A stretch of DNA of 62,874 nt from a virus: IMG/VR virus record IMGVR_UViG_3300044691_000465, positions 1 to 62,874 of that record; one strand, written 5' to 3'. Both the position numbers and the translations under genes were made by a program. Positions 56,982 through 62,874 of this stretch are shown here, piece after piece. The notes beneath the pieces were generated by a model. That model was not told the origin of the DNA and did not search any database. It was given only the letters and a program-made list of their open reading frames with translations. Positions within the stretch are counted from its first letter, which is position 1; every line of letters begins with the position of its first letter.

Positions 56982-57235
56982 TCATCGTTCGAGTAGAGCT
57001 CTTGTCGGCCATCACTGGCAAGACAACCGAGCTGGCGCGCATGGACCTGTGCAACATCGGTGGCACCAGGAACAGCGGCGATTACTCGGTGCAGGCCATG
57101 CGAGGCCGCGACCACGCGACGTTGTCGAAAAGGATTGCACAGCGAGAAGGCAAAGTGTTAGGTCACCCGCGACTTTCCCAGCACGTCTGGTATCTCGTTG
57201 CCAAAGCCCTAAAGGCGCTCAGCTATGATCATTAA
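56978..57235 (+). CDS. Small protein of unknown function (85 aa)
   Basis: ATGA start at 56978. Starts MIIVRVELLSAITGKTTELA, with MDLCNIGGTRNSGDYSVQAM; a small alpha/beta protein of a type common in phage genomes, of unknown role. Overlaps the kinase gene by 11 bases. Confidence 0.55.
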   Translation: MIIVRVELLSAITGKTTELARMDLCNIGGTRNSGDYSVQAMRGRDHATLSKRIAQREGKVLGHPRLSQHVWYLVAKALKALSYDH

Positions 57236-57797
57236 CATCCGTGGCACGTCCGGCTCTGGCAAGAGCACGCTGGTACGAAACGTTACCGCGCTCTATCAGG
57301 CCCGCTTCCCGGTAAAGGTTGTCGGCCGCAAGCAGCCGATTGGCTACATTCACCAGTGCGGTACCGGCAAGAGCCTTGCTGTTGTGGGGCATTACGAGAC
57401 AGACTGTGGTGGCTGTGATACCATCGCCAACATGGACGAAATCTATGACAAAGTCCGGGAAGCGCACGCCGCTGGAATGGATGTTCTTTACGAAGGACTT
57501 CTCATTAGCGCCGATGCTAATCGAGTTATCGCTTTACATACTGACGGGCTTCCTGTTCGCGTCATTGCGCTGAACACGCCGCTGGACGTCTGCCTCGCCA
57601 GTGTCAACCACCGGCGCCGTAACACTGCCATGATCAAAGGCAAGGAATACAAAGGCGACGTCAATCCCAAGAACACCACGAGCAAGTTCGCTGGCGTTAA
57701 GTCCAGCCTGAAGCGGATCGAGGCCGCTGGCATTCCCAACAGCTGGGAGAGCCGCGAGAGCGCGCTGGCGCTGATCCGCACGGAGTTCAACCTATGA
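57225..57797 (+). CDS. P-loop kinase, 5-hydroxymethyl-dU DNA kinase (ATPase part)
   Basis: 190 residues. Walker A GTSGSGKST at 7-15, then GRKQPIGY, VVGHYETDCGGCDTI near 60-74, VLYEGLLIS near 95, and a late NHRRRN lid. The GHYET...GGCDTI motif is typical of the P-loop kinases in phage thymine hypermodification clusters that phosphorylate 5-hydroxymethyl-uracil in DNA. ATGA overlap with the helical partner gene. The family call is quite confident. Confidence 0.8.
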   Translation: MIINIRGTSGSGKSTLVRNVTALYQARFPVKVVGRKQPIGYIHQCGTGKSLAVVGHYETDCGGCDTIANMDEIYDKVREAHAAGMDVLYEGLLISADANRVIALHTDGLPVRVIALNTPLDVCLASVNHRRRNTAMIKGKEYKGDVNPKNTTSKFAGVKSSLKRIEAAGIPNSWESRESALALIRTEFNL

Positions 57798-58690
57798 GCC
57801 AGGACATTTTCTTCGAGACGGCGCGCGAGCGCTATCGCATGATGCTGCGCAAGAACATTGCGGCAGAGGCTGACACCATCCTGCAGGATACAATCCTAGA
57901 CCGGCGCTGGTCTGATGATCCCATCTTCCAGGAGTTTCGCTTCTGCAACGTGTTTCGCGAAGACGACAAGGTCACCAAGTGGTTTCGCGAACACGTCCGC
58001 AACCCTTTGGGCGCAAGGCGAGCGGACCAAGTTCGTGCTGCCGTGGTGTTCCGTTGGTTCAACAACATCGCCACGGGCGAGCAGCTGGAAACATTCTTCC
58101 TGTTAGAGAATTGGAGGCATGAAGAGGCACGAGGCCTCGTGCAGCTGATGGCCGATCGCGGTGAACGCATTCTCAACCCGGCATATATGATCAAGTCGCC
58201 GCCAGGGATGAACAAAACAACCGGCCTGTTCCAGTGCATTGCCAACGTGCTCGACGACCTGGAGATGATCACCACCGAGATGATGGAAGGCTCCAGCCTG
58301 CAGAAGGCGCACACGCTGCTCCAGCGCTACCCGTACCTTGGCCCCTTCATGGCCTACCAGATGATCTGCGACCTTCGCTTCACCGGAGTGCTCGGCCACG
58401 CCACCGACATCAACACCTGGACTGCCCCTGGGCCAGGGTCTGCACGCGGCGTTGGTCGCATGTTCTTCAGTGATGTGGCAAGATACAACTATAACAGCGA
58501 GCGCGACCAGGAGCTGCTTTGCGACAAGATGCGCTACCTTCTTGAGTGCAGCCGGGAAGCAACCTTCTGGCCAACGGAATGGCCCAAGTGGGAGCTGAGC
58601 ACCGTGCAGCATTGGTGTTGCGAGTACGACAAGTACATGCGCGTCCTGTTGGGTGAAGGAACGCCGAAACAGAGATACCGTCCCGCGTAG
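57794..58690 (+). CDS. 5-hmdU DNA kinase helical-domain protein (aGPT-PPlase superfamily)
   Basis: 298 residues. EFRFCNVFREDDK (about 47-59), VFRWFNNIATG (85-95), GPFMAYQMICDLRFT (about 183-197) and APGPGSARGVGRM (about 210-222) match the family named 5-hmdU DNA kinase helical domain, related to HhH DNA glycosylases. In some phages I believe this domain is joined to the P-loop kinase; here the two are separate ATGA-coupled genes. It probably binds and flips the modified base for the kinase, or itself transfers a group. Confidence 0.75.
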   Translation: MSQDIFFETARERYRMMLRKNIAAEADTILQDTILDRRWSDDPIFQEFRFCNVFREDDKVTKWFREHVRNPLGARRADQVRAAVVFRWFNNIATGEQLETFFLLENWRHEEARGLVQLMADRGERILNPAYMIKSPPGMNKTTGLFQCIANVLDDLEMITTEMMEGSSLQKAHTLLQRYPYLGPFMAYQMICDLRFTGVLGHATDINTWTAPGPGSARGVGRMFFSDVARYNYNSERDQELLCDKMRYLLECSREATFWPTEWPKWELSTVQHWCCEYDKYMRVLLGEGTPKQRYRPA

Positions 58691-58727
58691 TTGGCTTCTA
58701 ATGGCGCTACAGAAAAGGAATTGTCCC

Positions 58728-59729
58728 ATGCACGTTATCAATGTACGCAACGTTCACGACGCGTTGCCGGAAGCACTGCGCGAGCTGGCCCGACTGCCCA
58801 ACGGTGGCGTGCAGCGAGAGACGCGCAACGGCGCCGTGCGCATGTTCCCCATGCCAGTCACCACGGTGTACAGCGAGCCAACCGAGCGGGTTATGTTCCA
58901 CCCGGAACGCGACTGCAACCCGTTCTTCCACCTATACGAGAGCCTGTGGATGTTGGCCGGAAGGCGAGACGTGAAGAGCGTTGCGCACTATGTCAAGCGC
59001 ATGGCCGACTTTAGCGATGATGGTGTGAACTTCCATGCAGCCTACGGCTACCGCTGGCGCAAGCACTTCAAATTCGACCAGATCAGTCGCATCATCAAAG
59101 CGCTGAGCACCAACCCAGATGACCGCCGCTGCGTGCTCCAGATGTGGGACGCCAAGGTCGACCTTGGGCAGGAGGGCAAGGACTTCCCCTGCAACACCAT
59201 CGCCACGTTCAGCGTCAACTGGCTTGGCAAAGTTGACATGACCGTGTTCAACCGCTCCAATGATATCGTGTGGGGCGCTTACGGCGCCAACGCTGTGCAC
59301 TTCTCCATGCTGCAGGAATACATTGCAGCCTCGATCGGCCGGGAGACCGGCATGTACTTTCAAGTCTCAACCAATTTCCACGGCTACCTTCAGACGTTGG
59401 AGCCCGTGCTTGAGCTTGTGAACTCATACGACAATCCGTACAAGATGGACGAAGTGAAGCCCTTCCCGATCATGACCGAAGGGCAAGCGGCGTTCGACCT
59501 GGACCTGTCAACGTACCTGGCACGTGGGCCAATCGTCGGCTTCAGCACCGCGTTCTTCCGGAAGGTTGTAACGCCAATGCATTGGGCGCACGAGGCCTAC
59601 AAGGCCGGTGGCGTCGATCGTTTCATCAATGCCATGGAAATCCTGAACCAATGCGAGGCCACTGACTGGCGCCGCGCGGCGATGGAGTGGATCATAAGGA
59701 GGCAACTCAATGCACAACGTTTCCGTTAA
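58728..59729 (+). CDS. Thymidylate synthase homologue, probable dUMP hydroxymethylase
   Basis: 333 residues. The catalytic cysteine is C155 in KDFPCNTIATF (canonical TS has PCH). The dUMP-binding NRSNDIVWGAYGANAVHFS (175-193) keeps the asparagine (N188) that selects dUMP over dCMP. Phage relatives in hypermodification clusters make 5-hydroxymethyl-dUMP instead of dTMP. It has its own CAGAAAAGGA leader (58710-58719). A plain thymidylate synthase cannot be excluded from sequence alone. Confidence 0.8.
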   Translation: MHVINVRNVHDALPEALRELARLPNGGVQRETRNGAVRMFPMPVTTVYSEPTERVMFHPERDCNPFFHLYESLWMLAGRRDVKSVAHYVKRMADFSDDGVNFHAAYGYRWRKHFKFDQISRIIKALSTNPDDRRCVLQMWDAKVDLGQEGKDFPCNTIATFSVNWLGKVDMTVFNRSNDIVWGAYGANAVHFSMLQEYIAASIGRETGMYFQVSTNFHGYLQTLEPVLELVNSYDNPYKMDEVKPFPIMTEGQAAFDLDLSTYLARGPIVGFSTAFFRKVVTPMHWAHEAYKAGGVDRFINAMEILNQCEATDWRRAAMEWIIRRQLNAQRFR

Positions 59730-60270
59730 GAAGCTCGCCGAAAGCGTCGTCCAGAGCCGCTCCGGCGGCAAGGTGGAGCGCTGCCACGGCCTCCCACACC
59801 ATGGCACCTACAGCAACGCGGCGCACCAATGGGGCGTGGCCATGCTGATGCATTACCTCTGGCCGGATGACTTTCCGCGCCTCGCGCTGGTGTGCCTCTC
59901 GCACGACGTTCCGGAAGCCTGGGTAGGCGACATTCCGGCGCCGACGTGCCGCTATATGCCTGGGCTAAAGGAAGGCCTGAACGAAGCGGAGGGCAACATC
60001 AACGAGGACCTGCTGCTGCCTGCTGAGCACAAGCTAGAGGCGATCGACTACGCCAAGCTGAAGTGCTGCGACCGGCTTGAGTTCTGGCTTTGGTGCTGTG
60101 AGCAGGAGCTCTACGGCAACCTCTACGCCAAGGAAGGCCGCAAGGAGATCGAACGCTACTTCGTCGAGGTGCCGCTGCTTCCTGAAGCCCAGGAGCTGTT
60201 CATGGAAATGCGTTCCATGGACCTGCTGCCGGTGCAGGCTGGTGTTATGAAGGCCGCGTTCGGCGGATGA
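59710..60270 (+). CDS. YfbR-like HD phosphohydrolase (5'-deoxynucleotidase-like)
   Basis: 186 residues with an ideal AAGGAGGCAACTC ribosome binding site inside the previous gene's end. H39, the H65-D66 pair in LSHDVPEAWVGDIPAP and later acidic residues form an HD site; the extension HDxxExxxGDxPxP is that of YfbR-type deoxynucleoside 5'-monophosphatases. Directly after the TS homologue, it may destroy dTMP or another competitor so that the modified nucleotide is used. DatZ of diaminopurine phages is from the same superfamily. Confidence 0.75.
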   Translation: MHNVSVKKLAESVVQSRSGGKVERCHGLPHHGTYSNAAHQWGVAMLMHYLWPDDFPRLALVCLSHDVPEAWVGDIPAPTCRYMPGLKEGLNEAEGNINEDLLLPAEHKLEAIDYAKLKCCDRLEFWLWCCEQELYGNLYAKEGRKEIERYFVEVPLLPEAQELFMEMRSMDLLPVQAGVMKAAFGG

Positions 60271-60410
60271 AGATAGAGCTCGCACCAGTGCGCGCCGAAG
60301 ACGGAAGCGTGTTGCTCTTTGACATCTTCGTCGATGGCGTTTGGCACGGGTCGCGGAGGCTTGAACGTCACTGCATTCAATATTTACGGGAGCTGAAACA
60401 TGTCCGCTAA
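60267..60410 (+). CDS. Small protein of unknown function (47 aa)
   Basis: ATGA start at 60267. Encodes MKIELAPVRAEDGSVLLFDI, a small beta-alpha unit with a Trp-Gly turn (VDGVWHGSRRLER). Probably coupled to the HD gene. Confidence 0.45.
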   Translation: MKIELAPVRAEDGSVLLFDIFVDGVWHGSRRLERHCIQYLRELKHVR

Positions 60411-60810
60411 TTCAAAACAAATCGGTGGGAGCCACTACGCCGCGTCGCTTCAACATTGGGACATGATTGAAGAACACGGTATTGGCTACCTCGAAGGCTG
60501 TGCCTCGAAGTATGTCAGCCGCTGGCGCAAGAAGAACGGCCTCCAGGACCTGGAGAAGGGCCTGCACTATACCGAGAAGCTGATTGAGCTCGCCATGCCG
60601 ATCCAAGGACGCCACACGCGGCATCCCCGCGGCATCGTTCCGTTGGACGTTATTCAACGGTTCGTGATTGCCAACGAATTGGAGTTCATCGATCATGCCA
60701 TCCTCACCGGACTTCTCCGGTGGAAGGAAGTTTCCGAGCTTCAACTCGCTGCGGTTCATTTCCAGCAGCTCATTCAAGAGGTTAAGAATGGCACGGCACA
60801 CAAGGTATGA
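60400..60810 (+). CDS. DUF3310 protein
   Basis: 136 residues. The N-terminal half has QIGGSHYAASLQHWDMIEEH, then CASKYVSRWRKKNGLQDLEK and HYTEKLIELA, the DUF3310 pattern found in many phages next to nucleotide and replication genes. The C-terminal 60 residues are an extra helix region. Function is unknown, possibly a nucleotide kinase accessory. Confidence 0.85.
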   Translation: MSANSKQIGGSHYAASLQHWDMIEEHGIGYLEGCASKYVSRWRKKNGLQDLEKGLHYTEKLIELAMPIQGRHTRHPRGIVPLDVIQRFVIANELEFIDHAILTGLLRWKEVSELQLAAVHFQQLIQEVKNGTAHKV

Positions 60811-61297
60811 GGCTATCCATCATTTCGTCAGCGAAGAAAGTCGGGCGGCTTTTCTGGAGTTGACAAATGGTTTGCTCCGGAAGGACGCTGGCGAATATGT
60901 TCATACGCGCACAGGTGACCCGGAAGACGAGCAGTTTCATTACCAACGGCGCCTTGGTATAGCTCTGTTGACCGCGTTCAAGCGCCCTAATCAGAGCGTT
61001 GAGCTCGAAGACTTCATGATTGCAGCTGCGGACTTTAAGTATCACAGCGTTGCCAGCGTGAAAAGTTATCTGCATGAAATGGCTAACGAGGGTGTTGTGG
61101 CTTCGCATGGGCGTGGGCATAACTCTTGGTATCTCACGAAAGAATTTAAGAATGACCCAGCTTCCCCTGTTCGCTCCGACGTCGACGTGGTCGCCACCCG
61201 ACATGAGCTGCCTTCCGGACTGGAGCTCAGCGAAGCGGGTAGCCATCGATGTGGAGACCAAGGACATTCACATCAAGACCCTGGGCATCGGGGTTAG
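60788..61297 (+). CDS. Winged-helix-like protein of unknown function
   Basis: 169 residues. Residues about 70-118 (YHSVASVKSYLHEMANEGVV, then GHNSWYLT) look like a winged helix. The last 48 residues lie inside the DNA polymerase gene in another frame and are low-complexity, so the functional part probably ends near the polymerase start. A DNA-binding or regulatory role is possible. Confidence 0.5.
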   Translation: MARHTRYEAIHHFVSEESRAAFLELTNGLLRKDAGEYVHTRTGDPEDEQFHYQRRLGIALLTAFKRPNQSVELEDFMIAAADFKYHSVASVKSYLHEMANEGVVASHGRGHNSWYLTKEFKNDPASPVRSDVDVVATRHELPSGLELSEAGSHRCGDQGHSHQDPGHRG

Positions 61298-62874
61298 GCG
61301 CGGCGGTTACATCACTGGCTACTCGTTCGCGATCGAGGATGGCCCCAAGCACTACCTGCCTGTTCGGCACGCTGGTGGCGACAACCTGGACGCCATTCAG
61401 GTTCGGCGCTACCTTCGGGCGCAGGCAGAGAAATTCAAGGGTGACTTCGTCGGCGCGAACCTCGCGTACGACATGGACTACATGCTCTCCGAGGGCATTG
61501 ATTGGAAGCACGTGCGCTACTGGCGCGACGTGCAGGTGGCTGCACCGCTAATCAACGAGCTCCACGACCGCTTCAGCCTGCAGCACATCTGCGAGCGCTA
61601 TGGCTTGCCGGGCAAGGACGAGGCCGTTCTGCGTGAGGCAGCGCGTGCCTACAACGTCGATCCGAAAGGTGGCATGTGGCAGCTTCCAGCCCGCTTTGTT
61701 GGGCAGTATGCAGAGGCCGATTGCGAGCAGCCACTGCTGGTATCACGGAAACAAGAACGGGAGATCGACGATGAAGGGCTGTGGAAAATCTATAACCTTG
61801 AAAGTCAGGTGCTCCCGGTGCTCGTCCGGATGCGGCGACGTGGTGTGCTTATCGATCAAACGAAGCTGGAGCAGATCGAAAACTGGTCCCTCGCCCAAGA
61901 GGCAGCAGCGCTTGACCAAGTTCGAGCAGCGACTGGTGTCAAGATTAATGTCGGAGACGTTTGGAAGGGCGATGTTCTTGCTCCCGCGCTCGAAGCAATT
62001 GGTATCAAGCTTGAGCGTACTGCAAACGGTAAGCCCTCCATTCGCAAGGATGTGCTAGCCGACGTCAACCACCCGGTGGCCGACGCGTTGGCTCGTGCGC
62101 GCAAGGTGAACAAGCTGCGCACCACGTTCGCTGCCTCCATCCGCCGTTATATGACCAATGGCCGCATTCACTGCACGTTCCACCAGATCGCGCGAGAGGA
62201 CGAAGACACGGGCGACCAACGCGGCGCGCGCTATGGGCGCCTCAGCTGCGTCGACCCGAACATGCAGCAGCAACCAAGCCGCGACGAGTTTGCCAAGGAG
62301 TGGCGGTCGATCTACATCCCAGAGCCGGACACGCTTTGGGCCTCGAACGACTACAGCCAGCAAGAGCCACGCTGGACAACGCACTTCGCTGCAATCGCTA
62401 AGAAGGGTGGCCTTCCTGGCGCGCTGGAGGCCTGTGCTGCCTACCACGCGGACCCGCTGCTGGACAACCACCAGTTCATGGCGGACCTGACCAAGCTGCC
62501 CCGCAAGTTCGCGAAGAACATCTACCTTGGCCTCTGCTATGGTGAAGGTGGCGCAAAGCTGGCCCGCGACTGCGGCTTGCCTACTCGTTGGGCTTGCGCT
62601 CTGGGCGGATGGAAGAACAGGGAATTGTTCTACTTTGAAGACCGCAACGATGCGATAGCCAAACGCCAGGATGCAGGTGAGGGCTATGTTTTTGAAACCG
62701 CTGGCATCGAGGCACAGAAGATTATTGACACCTTTGACGAGCGTGCACCGTTCATCAAGCAGCTGGCGGACTTTGCCAAAGACCGCGCTAACAAGAACGG
62801 TTTCATCATCACGGGAGGCGGACGCAAACTGCACTTCCCGCAGAAGGTGGACGGAAGTTTTGATTGGTGTCACA
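61152..62874 (+). CDS. Family A DNA polymerase with 3'-5' exonuclease (3' end outside the window)
   Basis: 574 residues are present. Begins MTQLPLFAPTSTWSPPDMSC, the usual phage PolA start. Exonuclease motifs VAIDVETKD, GANLAYDMDYM and YAEADC; polymerase motif A as NDYSQQEPRW; motif B as RKFAKNIYLGLCYG. In motif B the residue matching E. coli Phe762/T7 Tyr526 is leucine. Motif A DYSQQEPR differs from the common DYSQIELR. The palm motif C (HDE) lies past the window edge. Start 61152 overlaps the previous gene by 146 bases; ATG 61203 is an alternative. Confidence 0.92.
   Translation, partial: MTQLPLFAPTSTWSPPDMSCLPDWSSAKRVAIDVETKDIHIKTLGIGVRRGGYITGYSFAIEDGPKHYLPVRHAGGDNLDAIQVRRYLRAQAEKFKGDFVGANLAYDMDYMLSEGIDWKHVRYWRDVQVAAPLINELHDRFSLQHICERYGLPGKDEAVLREAARAYNVDPKGGMWQLPARFVGQYAEADCEQPLLVSRKQEREIDDEGLWKIYNLESQVLPVLVRMRRRGVLIDQTKLEQIENWSLAQEAAALDQVRAATGVKINVGDVWKGDVLAPALEAIGIKLERTANGKPSIRKDVLADVNHPVADALARARKVNKLRTTFAASIRRYMTNGRIHCTFHQIAREDEDTGDQRGARYGRLSCVDPNMQQQPSRDEFAKEWRSIYIPEPDTLWASNDYSQQEPRWTTHFAAIAKKGGLPGALEACAAYHADPLLDNHQFMADLTKLPRKFAKNIYLGLCYGEGGAKLARDCGLPTRWACALGGWKNRELFYFEDRNDAIAKRQDAGEGYVFETAGIEAQKIIDTFDERAPFIKQLADFAKDRANKNGFIITGGGRKLHFPQKVDGSFDWCH

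Noticed and set aside
6782-60270. Diaminopurine (Z-genome) phage, because of MazG-like, HD and PolA genes
   Set aside because: The key enzyme PurZ (adenylosuccinate synthetase-like) is not seen in the window, the HD protein looks more like YfbR, and the thymine cassette explains the nucleotide enzymes better.
1-62874. Circular genome closed at the window ends
   Set aside because: Joining the ends would continue the polymerase for only three codons before a stop, leaving out motif C. More sequence must lie to the right.
1-62874. Lysogeny module or CRISPR array
   Set aside because: No integrase, excisionase, CI/Cro pair, attachment site or regularly spaced direct repeats were seen.

Overview
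The window is a contiguous, gene-dense stretch (about 60% GC) of a tailed double-stranded DNA phage with a siphovirus-type morphology. Genes lie end to end with many ATGA or TAATG stop/start overlaps. I see a complete head, tail and lysis module, a phage replication module, and no integrase, excisionase, CI-like lysogeny switch, rRNA, convincing tRNA or CRISPR array, so a lytic life style is the simplest reading. The right edge cuts the DNA polymerase gene before its last catalytic motif and the left edge cuts a nuclease gene, so this is part of a larger genome.

Host: several promoters carry the direct repeat TTAA-N7-TTAAC and/or the octamer TTAACCAT, which match the two known motifs of the alphaproteobacterial cell-cycle regulator CtrA, and the -10 boxes resemble Caulobacter-type GCTAnnnn boxes. 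The tail tip (DUF2460, DUF2163, large hub) is of the kind also found in alphaproteobacterial gene transfer agents. I therefore infer an alphaproteobacterial host with CtrA, for example Caulobacterales or a relative. This is inference, not identification.

Layout. (1) 1-3.1 kb: VRR-NUC-like nuclease, tandem-HTH protein and a PrimPol-SF3 helicase fusion. (2) 3.1-10.7 kb: a run of small early-type genes led by a CtrA-box promoter, including a SprT-like protein, a MazG-like pyrophosphohydrolase, an ASCH/DUF3850 protein, a 3'-5' exonuclease and a nucleoside deoxyribosyltransferase. (3) 10.8-14.5 kb: small secreted and membrane proteins, a reverse-strand fatty-acid-hydroxylase-like membrane enzyme and an HTH-metallophosphoesterase. 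(4) 14.5-14.8 kb: a structured intergenic element. (5) 14.8-43.0 kb: late genes in the order terminase, portal, MuF-like protein, scaffold, capsid, connectors, tail tube, tail chaperones with a -1 frameshift, tape measure, tail tip, fibres, lysis. A block of six reverse-strand genes with three CtrA-box promoters interrupts it at 21.1-22.8 kb. (6) 43.05-43.3 kb: a second copy of the structured element. (7) 43.4-52.9 kb: SNF2-like helicase, SSB-like protein, RecD/Dda-like helicase, class II ribonucleotide reductase, HNH endonuclease and a winged-helix protein. (8) 53.0-60.4 kb: a thymine hypermodification cassette. (9) 60.4-62.9 kb: DUF3310 protein, winged-helix protein and family A DNA polymerase.

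The genes of region 8 fit one pathway. A thymidylate synthase homologue would make 5-hydroxymethyl-dUMP; a P-loop kinase and a helical partner would activate hydroxymethyl-uracil in DNA; an amino acid:DNA transferase would attach an amino acid (glycine is the best guess); a flavin-dependent lyase would trim it to an aminomethyl group; and a GNAT enzyme would acetylate it. The predicted product is 5-acetylaminomethyl-deoxyuridine or a close relative, probably an anti-restriction mark. The MazG-like and YfbR-like HD enzymes could shape the nucleotide pool for this pathway.
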